Assembly: GCF_017873605.1 (NCBI RefSeq)
Contig: NZ_JAGGKI010000005.1
Coordinates: 248,001-312,000 of the forward strand
DNA from: Paenibacillus lactis
GTDB taxonomy: Bacteria; Bacillota; Bacilli; Paenibacillales; Paenibacillaceae
DNA: 64,000 bases
Direction: 5' to 3'
The translations under genes were made by a program, and so were the position numbers. The notes beneath the pieces were generated by a model that searched no databases, was not told the DNA's origin, and was given only the letters and a program-made list of their open reading frames with translations. Of the stretch, positions 16,512 to 25,196 are shown piece after piece (the first letter of the stretch is position 1; each line of letters starts with the position of its first letter).

Positions 16512-16880
16512 TTACTGTCTTATGATGAGGATGTCTCTAGGCGGTCTGCCTGTGCTTTGAATTTGAGAAATTTCAGCATCCGTAAGATTTCGTCCTACCA
16601 AAATGAGCGAAGATGTTACATTATCAAAATTGCCTAAGTTCGCTACATTTTGGCTTCCCCGGAATACACGGAATGATCCCTGAAAGTTAATTCTCGAAAA
16701 TAGTACAAGGGTTACTTGAGAGCTTTCCACTACATTTCTAAGCCGAAAACTCGAAAGGATGTTGTCAAATCGAAATGCTCCAAGATCGCGAATTGCAACA
16801 CCTCCGCGTCTGAAGAGAATCCTACGAACAGAAAAATTAGGGCCAGACCAAAGAGCAAGACGTAAATCGCTGTTTGCCAT
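16512..16880 (-). CDS. Beta/gamma-crystallin domain protein (two Greek-key motifs)
   Basis: 122 residues that fold onto themselves as two similar halves. Motif 1: LALWSGPNF near 8-16, then RDLGAFRFDNILSS at 31-44. Motif 2: LVLFSRINFQG at 58-68, then ANLGNFDNVTSS at 80-91. Each half ends with the D/N-D/N-x-x-S/T-S calcium-binding signature (DNILSS and DNVTSS), the hallmark of microbial beta/gamma-crystallins, which bind two Ca2+ per domain. About 30 residues rich in polar and charged residues follow the domain. No signal peptide, so probably cytosolic or spore/stress related; that is inference. AAAGGAG precedes the ATG by 8 bases. A single-gene unit between the M15 peptidase and zur. Confidence 0.7.
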   Translation of the reverse strand: MANSDLRLALWSGPNFSVRRILFRRGGVAIRDLGAFRFDNILSSFRLRNVVESSQVTLVLFSRINFQGSFRVFRGSQNVANLGNFDNVTSSLILVGRNLTDAEISQIQSTGRPPRDILIIRQ

Positions 16881-17267
16881 CTATACCACTCCTTTTCTTG
16901 GGAATGATATAGTATATTACCAAGTTGAGAGAATGGTATAAGGCAAAAATATCAGTTTAAAAGTTTGTTTTTTCGTATAAACATAGATTTCGTTATCCTT
17001 AAATCCTCTCAAGTCTATTTACAAGATTCATAGTCATCGATTTAACTATTTAAGGAAATCCGGACAATACAACAACAGGAACCTTTCTCACCCAACTTCT
17101 GATATCCCAAGTTGTTATGGGTAACTCCTTACATGTGCTGCTTTCCGCTGCATGATACGAGGTGAACTTATCAAAACGATATTGTAACCTCAACTTTGAC
17201 GAGGACTGGTTCCATGAACAGCTTGCTGGTTATGCGGCTGCATAAGCTATTTCCCTATTTACGCTAA
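16881..17267. other. Intergenic region with no gene seen
   Basis: About 390 bp between the crystallin-like gene and the zur terminator. It holds the crystallin-gene leader (TATACT-like -10 near 16915) and otherwise AT-rich sequence; no ORF with a ribosome site was found on either strand. Confidence 0.5.
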
Positions 17268-17314
17268 AAGACCTCCCAGCTCTAGACATACGCCCGTTCC
17301 AGCTGAGAGGCCTA
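17268..17314 (-). terminator. Terminator of zur
   Basis: Stem CCTCCCAGCT / AGCTGAGAGG with a roughly 20-base loop, 25 bp after the zur stop; on the minus strand it leads into AGGTCTTTT. Confidence 0.5.
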
Positions 17315-17338
17315 TTATTTTTTTATCATAGACTTTCC

Positions 17339-17800
17339 TTATTCCAAAGTCTCTTCCTTCTCAAGTGCTTGGCAGCCTTCGCATAATCCATAAACCTCAA
17401 AGCGATGCCGCAAGACTTTGTAATTCCCGGGTAATACCAAACCGTGGTCCATTGGACAGTAATCAAAGGGAAGTGTTTTTTCGCAGTTAACGCAAATCAA
17501 ATGATGATGGTGGTGGGTCGTGCAGTTCTCTTTGAACTTTAATCCCCCGTCCATAAAATAGAAATGCTCCAAAACCCCCATCTCACTTAACATGCGAAGA
17601 TTACGATAAACCGTATCCAGACTCATGCTCGGGTAATAGACGGACATTTGATCATATACATCTTTGGGTGATAAATAACCGTCGTGGTCAGCGAAGATCT
17701 GAGCTAACGTCCTTCTTTGTTCCGTTACTCTCCATCCATTTCGCGCCATCGTATTCAGCATGTCTTTCACTTTGGCTTGGCTGTTCTCCTTCATTACCAT
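17339..17800 (-). CDS. zur: Fur-family zinc uptake regulator Zur
   Basis: 153 residues of the Fur family. The winged helix lies at about 20-75 (SLDTVYRNLRMLSEMGVLEHF), followed by the metal-binding/dimerisation part with THHHHHLICVNC at 95-106 and C140-x2-C143 (CEGC). The two Cys pairs (103/106 and 140/143) form the structural zinc site. I call it Zur rather than Fur or PerR because the next 10 kb carries znuABC, a Cys-poor rpmG and a cobW gene with Zur-type boxes. With zinc bound it would repress them. GGAAGGG precedes the ATG by 8 bases. Zur itself has no obvious box. Confidence 0.85.
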   Translation of the reverse strand: MVMKENSQAKVKDMLNTMARNGWRVTEQRRTLAQIFADHDGYLSPKDVYDQMSVYYPSMSLDTVYRNLRMLSEMGVLEHFYFMDGGLKFKENCTTHHHHHLICVNCEKTLPFDYCPMDHGLVLPGNYKVLRHRFEVYGLCEGCQALEKEETLE

Positions 17801-17985
17801 ACGTTCCCTTCCTGAGTATACAAAACATCCTGCATAATACCGTCTCCATGTTTTGAAAAAGATTTATCCTTGTATTTTATCAAGAATGAAGGGAAATGTC
17901 ATATATGGCTACTATCATGAAATGAATGGATGTCAAACAATGAGTACGTTAGCCCTCGCCCTCTATCTTTACTCAAACGTGCGTC

Positions 17986-18129
17986 TTACCAGCTGGACTT
18001 CTTGATACCTGGAATTTGTCCTTTGTGGGCTAGCTCGCGAAACACGATCCGCGACACGCCAAACTTGCTAATATAGCCTCGGGGTCTGCCGGTCACCGCG
18101 CAGCGATTGTGAAGTCTTGTCGAATCTAT
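17986..18129 (-). pseudogene. rpsN: 5'-truncated ribosomal protein S14 (Cys-less paralogue)
   Basis: The frame reads [18 protein letters not shown], continues [13 protein letters not shown] and ends [12 protein letters not shown], the last ~46 residues of the zinc-independent 89-residue S14. There is no start codon: a TGA sits directly before it and the znuA stop codon overlaps this point. The first ~42 codons are therefore gone. In Bacillus the intact Cys-less S14 is Zur-controlled and replaces the zinc form when zinc is short. Here it has been lost, apparently by a deletion that joined its second half to the end of znuA. Confidence 0.8.
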
Positions 18130-19178
18130 TCATTTAAAGCAGCCTGCAGCGCTTGGAGATTTTGGCGCATGATCGCAATATAATCAAGCTGTTTGGCAAT
18201 ATCCTCTTCCGTCAACCCTTCAATCGGATTTAATACAGCGGTGGTTGCTCCGATTTCAGCGGCAATCGTTTCTGCAACGTTTGAAGCGACAAGCGTTTCA
18301 AAGAAAATGGTGTTTACGTTATTTTCCTTAGCGAATTCAATAATCTTGGCCATTTGCGATGCCGATGGCTCCTGATCAGGGGACAGGCCTGCTATCGGTA
18401 CCTGGGTTAAGCCGTATTCTTTGGCCAAGTAACCGAACGCAGCATGCTGGGTGATGAAGTCTTTTCTCTTGGAATCCTTCAAGCCTTCTTTAAACTCCTG
18501 ATCCAACGCCTCCAGCTTACTTACGTAAGAATCTGCATTCGCTTTGTAGGCATCCTTATGCTGAGGATCTGCTTCGGCCAAGCCTTGTTCAATATTACGC
18601 ACTTGCTGAATAGCAAGAGCAGGTGAAAGCCACACATGGGGATCAAGACCGCCGTGATCATGATGGTGCCCGCCTTCTGCGCCATGGTCATGGGCATGTT
18701 CATCTTCTTGGCTATGTTCACCTTCTGCGCCATGGTCATGCGAATGGGAATGCCCTTCGCCTTCCATGATCTCTATTCCTTGGCTTGCCTCAATTACCTT
18801 CAGATCGCGATCTTTAACGCTATCCAGTACCTGATCAATCCAACTCTCCATACCGGCACCGTTATACACAATCACGTCAGCATCAGCAATGCCTGCCATA
18901 TCCTGCGGCGTAGGTTCCCAGTCATGCGGTTCAACCCCTGCCGGTACCAAATTCTCAACATCCGCCAAATCGCCGGCAACTTGGCGCGTAAATTCATACA
19001 TCGGATAGAAGCTTGTTTTAATCTTTAATTTTGCTGCTGTTGATGTATCTGTTACTTTGCTATTTGTTGTATTCATGCTTCCATTGGATTCACTTGGCTT
19101 GGCAGAACCGCAGCCCGCGACAGCCAATGCTGCGGATAATGAAAAAGCGGCAAAGATTCGTTTATAACTCTTAATCAT
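18126..19178 (-). CDS. znuA: Zinc ABC transporter substrate-binding lipoprotein ZnuA/AdcA
   Basis: 350 residues. Lipoprotein signal with lipobox VAGC (lipidated Cys about 23). The cluster A-I metal-binding fold is clear: [29 protein letters not shown] (first His ligand), [11 protein letters not shown] (second), [14 protein letters not shown] (third) and the terminal acidic ligand region [10 protein letters not shown] histidine- and acid-rich loop of about 35 residues at 145-178 ([12 protein letters not shown] and a second similar copy) is typical of zinc rather than manganese binders. GAGGAG precedes the ATG, which overlaps the znuB stop. Last gene of rpmG-znuC-znuB-znuA. Confidence 0.92.
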   Translation of the reverse strand: MIKSYKRIFAAFSLSAALAVAGCGSAKPSESNGSMNTTNSKVTDTSTAAKLKIKTSFYPMYEFTRQVAGDLADVENLVPAGVEPHDWEPTPQDMAGIADADVIVYNGAGMESWIDQVLDSVKDRDLKVIEASQGIEIMEGEGHSHSHDHGAEGEHSQEDEHAHDHGAEGGHHHDHGGLDPHVWLSPALAIQQVRNIEQGLAEADPQHKDAYKANADSYVSKLEALDQEFKEGLKDSKRKDFITQHAAFGYLAKEYGLTQVPIAGLSPDQEPSASQMAKIIEFAKENNVNTIFFETLVASNVAETIAAEIGATTAVLNPIEGLTEEDIAKQLDYIAIMRQNLQALQAALNE

Positions 19179-20034
19179 GATTAATAACTCCTCTTACTTT
19201 CGGTTTGTTTATTTGTACAGATCTTCGATTTCGCAATTGCAATAGCTTCTGAATGAATACAGCTATGAGCAAGAACCCTAACAAAATGAGAGCAATCGTG
19301 CCACCTGGTGGTGAATTCAAATAATAGGAGGCGGTTAGCCCCGAGAAAATGCCAACCCATCCTGTAATGACGGCTACGCCCATGGCAGCTATAAACCCGG
19401 GAGCAATCCGGAGTGCGATCGAGGCTGGAAGCACAATAAGCGCCGATACTAGCAATACGCCAACGATCGGCATGGAGGCAGCGACCGTCATGCCCGTAAA
19501 CACGGCGAATGAAAACGAAAGAAGCGAAACCCGAGTTCCTGAGATTGCAGCAGTCTCCTCATCAAAGGCGAAGTTATACAGGGGCCGGCGTAAGGCTACA
19601 AAAAACACCAGCCCTAATGCGGCTACGATGGCAATCAAAGCGAGCTGTGTATCACTGACCGCAACGATGGATCCAAAAAGGTAGGAACTGAAGCTTTTGT
19701 TCAAATGCGGATTCACACTCATCAGGACGACGGCCACTGCCAGTCCGGACGTCATGATAATGGCTACCGGCACCTCGGTGTAGGTTCGGTATACCCTTCG
19801 AAGCTGTTCAATGACAAGCGCTCCGATGATGGCGACGACAAATCCGCTTATCGTCGGATTAAGATGCAAGAACGATCCTAATGCCACCCCTGCCAGCGAA
19901 ACATGGGAGAGGGTATCAGCCATAAGCACCTGCCGACGAAGCATTAAATATACGCCGAGGATCGGAGCGATTACACCGATCAGGCCTCCTGCCCAAAAGG
20001 CACGCTGCATGAATTCGTAACCGAGCATCGCCAT
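19171..20034 (-). CDS. znuB: Zinc ABC transporter permease ZnuB
   Basis: 287 residues, eight to nine hydrophobic segments, ABC-3 family. Characteristic pieces are LMLRRQVLMADTLSHVSLAG near residue 30, RRVYRTYTEVPVAIIMTSGLA and VSALIVLPASIALR. It forms the membrane channel for Zn2+ with ZnuC as ATPase and ZnuA as external binder. AAAGGAGG lies 7 bases before the ATG at 20034. Its start overlaps the znuC frame by 55 bp and its stop overlaps the znuA start. Confidence 0.92.
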   Translation of the reverse strand: MAMLGYEFMQRAFWAGGLIGVIAPILGVYLMLRRQVLMADTLSHVSLAGVALGSFLHLNPTISGFVVAIIGALVIEQLRRVYRTYTEVPVAIIMTSGLAVAVVLMSVNPHLNKSFSSYLFGSIVAVSDTQLALIAIVAALGLVFFVALRRPLYNFAFDEETAAISGTRVSLLSFSFAVFTGMTVAASMPIVGVLLVSALIVLPASIALRIAPGFIAAMGVAVITGWVGIFSGLTASYYLNSPPGGTIALILLGFLLIAVFIQKLLQLRNRRSVQINKPKVRGVINHD

Positions 20035-20687
20035 CCCGTATCCTCCTTTCGTTCCAGATGGACGACCCGGTCCAGGTAAGGATCGATTTCCTCCAATGCA
20101 TGAGTAACCATGATCACCGTTTTTCCTCTTTGTTTCACATAGCGATCCAGCAGCTCGTATAACTCTTTACGGCTCGCTTCATCCAGCCCGGTTGTTGGCT
20201 CATCAAGGATCAGCGCCTCCGGCTCCTGAGCCAATGCTCTTGCAATACAAACCCTCTGCTTCTGACCGCCTGACAATTCACCAATCTTATGGTTGCGATA
20301 TTTCCACATTCCCACTTCCATCAGGCTTTGCTTGACGGCCTCATGATCGCTGGCTGCAAACCGTTTGAACAACCCGAGACGATGATAACGGCCTGAACGA
20401 ACAAGTTCGATGACTTTGCTTGGGAAACCGGCATTAAACGAAGCCACAAGCTGGGGAACATAACCAACCGTTATTGGTGATCCGTCCTCCGATACACGAT
20501 TCATTTCAATCGTTCCGCTCCAAGGCTTGGTCAAGCCCAGCATCAATTTCAGCAGGGTCGATTTCGCTGCACCATTGGGACCTGAAATCGCGATAAATTG
20601 CCCGGTATGGATATCCAGTGACAAGTTCTGGATGACGGTTCGATCTCCGTATCCAAACACGACGTCGCGCATGGAGGACAAAATCAT
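19980..20687 (-). CDS. znuC: Zinc ABC transporter ATPase ZnuC, with an altered Walker A
   Basis: About 235 residues. Signature LSGGQKQR, Walker B ALILDEPTTGLD and the H-loop VTHALEE are normal. The Walker A reads GPNGAAKST at 36-44, with Ala where GxxGxGKS/T has its last Gly. Some metal-transport ATPases of this group may carry this change naturally, so it need not be inactivating. The ATG at 20687 (MILSSMRDVVFGYGD) is preferred because AGGAAG lies 8 bases before it; the frame opens at 20708. The last ~18 codons overlap znuB. Confidence 0.88.
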   Translation of the reverse strand: MILSSMRDVVFGYGDRTVIQNLSLDIHTGQFIAISGPNGAAKSTLLKLMLGLTKPWSGTIEMNRVSEDGSPITVGYVPQLVASFNAGFPSKVIELVRSGRYHRLGLFKRFAASDHEAVKQSLMEVGMWKYRNHKIGELSGGQKQRVCIARALAQEPEALILDEPTTGLDEASRKELYELLDRYVKQRGKTVIMVTHALEEIDPYLDRVVHLERKEDTGWRCSVTNSCSVPFGQEA

Positions 20688-20730
20688 TTCAATCTCTTCC
20701 TTCCTCATGACAGAACATTCAACACTGTCT

Positions 20731-20751
20731 TGCGTAATAATTACGATTAAT
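20731..20751. promoter_or_regulatory. Zur box before znuC
   Basis: TGCGTAATAATTACGATTAA fits the Bacillus Zur palindrome (core TCGTAATnATTACGA) with one mismatch in the left end. It lies between the rpmG stop and the znuC start, so znuCBA can be regulated apart from rpmG. Confidence 0.7.
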
Positions 20752-20764
20752 AACGCTGCTTATA

Positions 20765-20914
20765 TTAACGTGTCTCGCGATGCAGCGTATATCTTTTCAA
20801 TCTAGGGCAATACTTGCGCATTTCCAAACGCTCAGGATGATTTTTCTTATTTTTGGTTGTCGTGTAATTGCGATCTCCTGTTTCGGTGCATGCCAGGGTA
20901 ACGATGACTCTCAT
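20765..20914 (-). CDS. rpmG: 50S ribosomal protein L33, zinc-independent paralogue
   Basis: 49 residues: starts [20 protein letters not shown] and ends [11 protein letters not shown]. The two CxxC pairs of the zinc form are not complete (LACTETG and KYCPRLK keep only one Cys each), so this is the C-minus type. Such paralogues replace the zinc-containing L33 in ribosomes under zinc starvation and spare zinc. GGAGG stands 8 bases before the ATG. A Zur-like box lies just upstream and another just downstream. Confidence 0.9.
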   Translation of the reverse strand: MRVIVTLACTETGDRNYTTTKNKKNHPERLEMRKYCPRLKRYTLHRETR

Positions 20915-20931
20915 ATTTTGCACCCTCCTTA

Positions 20932-20951
20932 TTAGTAATGTTTACGATTAA
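20932..20951. promoter_or_regulatory. Zur box before rpmG
   Basis: TTAGTAATGTTTACGATTAA: right half TTACGAT fits well, left half less so. It is about 20 bp before the rpmG start, overlapping where its promoter must be. Confidence 0.6.
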
Positions 20952-21007
20952 CAATGCTAATCTCTATGTGTATCCTTTGTCAATCCCCAATCGGATGATG
21001 ACTTCTA

Positions 21008-21823
21008 TTAATAAGCAGCGACAATTATTGGTTTATACTCTTCAATCGCGTTCTGCATATGCTTCATCTGAAGAGGCATTCGCTCAATAATCGCTTTACG
21101 TTTTGCTTTTAGCACAATCTGCTCGATATCAGCAAAGCTGCACCTTGCAAGCTGCCGGCAAGTTTCAGTGAGAATTGACGGATCATATTCAAACTCGCCA
21201 ATGAGAATTTCAATGTATAACTTCCTTTGCTCCTGCTCAGGCACGGTATAGATTAACTTCGTATCGAATCGGCGCCATATCGCCTGATCCAGATCTTTTT
21301 CCAAATTGGTAGCGGCCATAATAATGCTCCGGTCTCCAAAGTCATCCAAGCATTGGAGCAGCGTGTTTACCGCACGCGCCATCTCCTTGACTTCATCATT
21401 GTTATCTCGAGTCCGGGCAATGGCATCGAATTCGTCCAGAAACAGAACGCACGGGAACGCGCTGGCATAATCGAATATCTTACGGATATTGCTTCCGGTC
21501 TCCCCCAAATGACTGTGGATGATCGCATCCAAACGAACCAAAACAAGTGGAAGCTCAAGTACCTTAGCCATGTAAAAAGCCGTTAACGTCTTTCCTGTTC
21601 CGGGAGGTCCGTACATGACAATTTTGTTTGGAACCGGCACGCCATGCTGTTCAAACTCCTCCCTCATCCCTAAAATTTCAATAAATTCTTTCACAATTCT
21701 TTGATTGACTTCTGACAAAATGAGATGCTTTGCCTTTTTGGCACAGTCTTTGGGTGAATATAGATTTGCCATGTCAATTCCCTTCGCACGGGGAAGACGC
21801 TGGCTCGCATTACTTTTACTCAT
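21008..21823 (-). CDS. AAA+ ATPase, second gene of the cobW operon
   Basis: 271 residues, a single AAA+ module with a 60-residue N-terminal region. Walker A GPPGTGKT at 72-79, pore-loop region near 100-108, Walker B LFLDEFDAI at 127-135, sensor 1 AATN, and the arginine finger in QAIWRRFD. It resembles the classic FtsH/SpoVK-type AAA domain but lacks membrane or protease parts, so it should act as a remodelling or chaperone ATPase. It begins 34 bp after the cobW-type gene (AAGGAG before the ATG) and shares its Zur-controlled promoter, so a role in zinc delivery or client remodelling with CobW is inferred. Confidence 0.8.
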   Translation of the reverse strand: MSKSNASQRLPRAKGIDMANLYSPKDCAKKAKHLILSEVNQRIVKEFIEILGMREEFEQHGVPVPNKIVMYGPPGTGKTLTAFYMAKVLELPLVLVRLDAIIHSHLGETGSNIRKIFDYASAFPCVLFLDEFDAIARTRDNNDEVKEMARAVNTLLQCLDDFGDRSIIMAATNLEKDLDQAIWRRFDTKLIYTVPEQEQRKLYIEILIGEFEYDPSILTETCRQLARCSFADIEQIVLKAKRKAIIERMPLQMKHMQNAIEEYKPIIVAAY

Positions 21824-21857
21824 GAATGGCTGCTGCTCCTTCAGTGTATATAATCAG

Positions 21858-23045
21858 TTATGCAATCCAAGGCAATGGATTCTCAAAGCGCGCCCAATTC
21901 AAGCTCATTTCCACATCGGTAAGCAGACACTGATCCAACGCAGCCTCAATATGCTCTCGGTCCATATCGATCCCGATCATCACCAACTCGGTTTGCCGGT
22001 CTCCCCAATGGGTGTCCCATTTCACCCGTACATCCTCCTCGGTTCGTAAAATCTCCTCTCTTTCGGCTGCAGGAAGCGCGGCAACCCAATATCCGGCGGG
22101 TCCAAACTGAATCGAAGGGCCAGCTTGGCTTAAGCTTGCCGCAACATCTCCATCTGCAGCCAACCACACCAGTCCTTTGGCTCGAACAACCTGTTCAGGC
22201 CATTCCCCCATGAATTCAGCCAACCGGGATGGATGAAAGGGCCTTCTGCGGCGATACACGAAGGAGCTGATTCCATACTCTTCGGTCTCCGGGACATGCG
22301 CTTCTTTTTGCAATTCCTGGATCCATCCGGCTGACAAACTTACACGTTCAAAATCAAACAATCCCGTATTCAAGATCTCCGACGGATCGACCTGTCCATG
22401 CAGGGTACGAATGATCTTGGCGCTTGGCTGCAGCTTTCGAAGGACAGCTTCAAGCTTGTTCAATTCCGCGTCATCCACGAGATCACATTTATTTAGGAGC
22501 AGTACATCGCAGGTTTCTATCTGATCGATCAGCAAATCCACGACATCACGATCATCTTCGCTTCCCGCGCCCTGATTGCGGTCCAGAAGGCTCTGACCGG
22601 ATGCGAAATCCTGCCAGAATCGATTCGCGTCCACGACGGTGACCAAACAATCGAGCTTGGCCAGATTCGTTAAATCGATCCCTGTCTCTTCGTCGGCATA
22701 TGTAAATGTTTGAGCGACCGGGATCGGTTCGCTGATGCCTGTGGATTCAATCAGAATGTAATCAAACCGTTGTTCGCTCGCGAGTTTTTCGATTTCCTTC
22801 ATTAAATCATCTCGCAGCGTGCAGCATATGCATCCGTTGGACATCTCAACCAGCTTCTCTTCCGTGCGGGATAAGGACGCCTCTCCCTTAACCAGTGCTG
22901 CATCAATGTTAATCTCGCTCATGTCATTTACAATGACAGCGACCTTCAGGCCTTGCCGGTTATTCAGTACGTGATTTAATACCGTCGTTTTTCCCGAGCC
23001 TAGATACCCGCTGAGTACCGTTACGGGGATTTGTTGTTGTGTCAT
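21858..23045 (-). CDS. CobW/COG0523 G3E GTPase (zinc chaperone type)
   Basis: 395 residues. Walker A GYLGSGKT at 13-20, the metal-binding CICC at 72-75, the Walker B/ESTG region (ILIESTGISEP) and the NKCD guanine-specificity motif, followed by a CobW C-terminal domain. COG0523 GTPases bind zinc or cobalt through CxCC and hand it to client enzymes. Members under Zur (YeiR-, ZagA/YciC- and ZigA-type) do this for zinc under limitation. A perfect Zur box lies about 60 bp upstream. AAGGAG precedes the ATG. It leads a two-gene operon with the AAA+ ATPase. Confidence 0.9.
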   Translation of the reverse strand: MTQQQIPVTVLSGYLGSGKTTVLNHVLNNRQGLKVAVIVNDMSEINIDAALVKGEASLSRTEEKLVEMSNGCICCTLRDDLMKEIEKLASEQRFDYILIESTGISEPIPVAQTFTYADEETGIDLTNLAKLDCLVTVVDANRFWQDFASGQSLLDRNQGAGSEDDRDVVDLLIDQIETCDVLLLNKCDLVDDAELNKLEAVLRKLQPSAKIIRTLHGQVDPSEILNTGLFDFERVSLSAGWIQELQKEAHVPETEEYGISSFVYRRRRPFHPSRLAEFMGEWPEQVVRAKGLVWLAADGDVAASLSQAGPSIQFGPAGYWVAALPAAEREEILRTEEDVRVKWDTHWGDRQTELVMIGIDMDREHIEAALDQCLLTDVEMSLNWARFENPLPWIA

Positions 23046-23100
23046 TGCATTCTTCTCCTTGTGACTTGATATTGGACTTAAAATAGACTAATCCATCTTA

Positions 23101-23120
23101 TTCGTAATGATTACGATTTA
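23101..23120. promoter_or_regulatory. Zur box before the cobW operon
   Basis: TTCGTAATGATTACGATTTA contains a perfect TCGTAAT-G-ATTACGA palindrome. Best-matching Zur box in the window, placed about 55-75 bp before the cobW start. Confidence 0.8.
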
Positions 23121-23295
23121 TGACAACCCTAATATAATTGCTTTTATTCAAAATGTCAAACGTCCATATTTCGATACGGCAGTTCGTTAGGATCACAAAT
23201 CATCTTGGCTCCAAAAAAACCACAGCGAATAGACCAAAGATGATCATGGATCCCTGGTCTACCAGCCCTTGATTTTGTAAGCGTTGAGCAATTCC

Positions 23296-24111
23296 TCATC
23301 CTTCACGATGAACGACTGAATGGGGCAGGAATATGGGCGTTCCCGCCACAGGATCCTTCAACACCGTAGCGTGTATTCCGAACACTTCCTGCAGCACAGC
23401 TTCAGTCAGCACTCGATCCGGCGTACCATCCCGTACAATCCGCCCGTCCTTTAGAACAACCATGCGATCCGCGTATCTCGCCGCCTGATTCAAATCATGA
23501 AGCACAACAATGATCGTAGTCCCCCTCTCCTGGTTCAGCCTCCTAACGAGCTCCAGTATCTCCAACTGATGTCGAACATCCAGAAATGTCGTGGGCTCAT
23601 CCAGCATTAACACGGGAGTCGACTGCGCGATCGCCATGGCAATCCACGCTCGCTGCCTTTCTCCCCCCGAGAGAGAATCCAGCGGCCGCTGCTCGAAAGC
23701 TTGCATACCGGTAACTTCAAGCGCTTCTTCGATCGCAGCATGATCCTGCTTTTTCAACATCCGCAGCGGACCTACATGAGGATACCGTCCCTGCTCTACC
23801 AGCTCTCTGACCGTAATGGCCATCGGAACCTCCGGTGACTGAGGGAGTATCGCCATCTTCCTTGCCAAGGACCTCGGAGATTCTTTTGCAATGGCATGCC
23901 CATCCAGATATACACACCCTTTCTGCGGCATAAGCAGCCGTGCCATGGTTTTAAGCAGCGTGGATTTGCCGGATCCGTTGGTGCCCAAGAGCGCAGTCAC
24001 ACCACCCGATAGGATATCCATAGACAGCTCTTTGAGGATGGGTTTGTCGTTATATCGCAGCTCTATGTTCTGAGCTTCCAGCAAGGGTTTTTGGGATTGA
24101 TCTTCTTTCAT
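23296..24111 (-). CDS. FecE-type ABC transporter ATPase (metallophore uptake)
   Basis: About 271 residues of the FecE/FhuC/BtuD group: Walker A GTNGSGKST, Q-loop ILPQSPEVPMAI, signature LSGGERQRAWIAMA, Walker B VLMLDEPTTFLD and H-loop VLHDLNQAARYADR. It powers the FecCD permease pair encoded just upstream. The ATG at 24111 follows AAGGAG by 12 bases; a TTG at 24147 overlapping the upstream stop is the alternative. About 250 bp with no gene follow the stop before the cobW operon's Zur box. Confidence 0.9.
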   Translation of the reverse strand: MKEDQSQKPLLEAQNIELRYNDKPILKELSMDILSGGVTALLGTNGSGKSTLLKTMARLLMPQKGCVYLDGHAIAKESPRSLARKMAILPQSPEVPMAITVRELVEQGRYPHVGPLRMLKKQDHAAIEEALEVTGMQAFEQRPLDSLSGGERQRAWIAMAIAQSTPVLMLDEPTTFLDVRHQLEILELVRRLNQERGTTIIVVLHDLNQAARYADRMVVLKDGRIVRDGTPDRVLTEAVLQEVFGIHATVLKDPVAGTPIFLPHSVVHREG

Positions 24112-24143
24112 CTTCGTCTCTGTCTCCTTGTTCGTTGAAACAT

Positions 24144-25196
24144 TCAATGTGATTTTCTTTTTTGCTTAATGAGATACAGAAAAAAAGGAGCCCCCATAAA
24201 GGCGGTAACTGCCCCTACCGGAAGGGAAACTTGCGAGCTTAAACCGAATACATGCAGCTCGAACGATACGGCCTGGGCAATGACATCGGCGCCGAGCAGC
24301 AGCACGCCTGTGACAACCGTACTGAAAGGGAATAATCTTCTTGCATCTTGGCCTACCAGTCTCCTTGCAATATGAGGACCGATAAGACCAATAAATCCGA
24401 TCGCGCCAACAGCTGCAACCGCTCCTGCGGTCAGCACTGCCGCCAGGATGAGCATCATCCATCTCATTCGACGAACAGACACGCCCAGACTAGCCGCCGT
24501 AGACTGCCCCAATTGCAACGCATTCGCAGCTCCAGCGCTAAGAAGACCGAGAGGGATGATGACTAATGCCCAAGGCCAAAGCATATCCCAATGCACCCAT
24601 ACCCGGCCATTAAGGGAGCCGATCATCCATAACAAGATGCTGCCGACCGCTTCCGTATGCCGGAGCAGTATCAATGAGGTGCAAGATTGCAATACGCTGC
24701 CCGTTAGTATTCCGACTAACGCAAGCCTGGTGATATCCATTCCCTTGCCAAGACTTAATGCGTTAACAAAAAGGACGGTGCCGATGCCGCCGGTCCATGC
24801 AACCAAAGGAAGATACCTCGTCGCATCCCCTAAACCGTCAGCAAATGTGATCCAAATGACGATCATCAACACCGAGCCTGCCGATACGCCGAGTAATCCC
24901 GGCTCTGCCAACGGGTTGCGGGTTATGGACTGAAGAATCGCTCCTGCCAAGCCCAGCATGGCGCCCGCTACAAGCGCAATCAAAGTCCTTGGCAATCGAA
25001 GCTGCCATATGATTTGTCGATGGTGTTCCTCTTCTTGTACGTTCGCCAAAGCACGCAGAATATGCTGCGGTGAAATCACCACTTTGCCAAATGCGATATG
25101 CATGACACACAGAATCAGGACAAGCAGCAAGGCTGCCAGGAGTCCGATCTTATATGTCATCTCATAGGGATTGCGATTACGGATCAGCTTGTTCAT
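24144..25196 (-). CDS. FecCD-type ABC transporter permease
   Basis: 350 residues, about ten hydrophobic segments, with family landmarks RLPRTLIALVAGAMLGLAGA, NPLAEPGLLGVSAGS, GAIGFIGLIGPHIARRLVG and a C-terminal LPVGAVTAFMGAPFFLYLI. One half of a heterodimeric siderophore/cobalamin-type channel. Its start overlaps the previous gene's stop (ATGA), so it is cotranslated with the other permease. Confidence 0.92.
   Translation of the reverse strand: MNKLIRNRNPYEMTYKIGLLAALLLVLILCVMHIAFGKVVISPQHILRALANVQEEEHHRQIIWQLRLPRTLIALVAGAMLGLAGAILQSITRNPLAEPGLLGVSAGSVLMIVIWITFADGLGDATRYLPLVAWTGGIGTVLFVNALSLGKGMDITRLALVGILTGSVLQSCTSLILLRHTEAVGSILLWMIGSLNGRVWVHWDMLWPWALVIIPLGLLSAGAANALQLGQSTAASLGVSVRRMRWMMLILAAVLTAGAVAAVGAIGFIGLIGPHIARRLVGQDARRLFPFSTVVTGVLLLGADVIAQAVSFELHVFGLSSQVSLPVGAVTAFMGAPFFLYLIKQKRKSH

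Noticed and set aside
23160..23295. Small gene after the FecE-type ATPase
   Set aside because: Only a 15-codon frame (ending KIKGW) follows, without a clear ribosome site.
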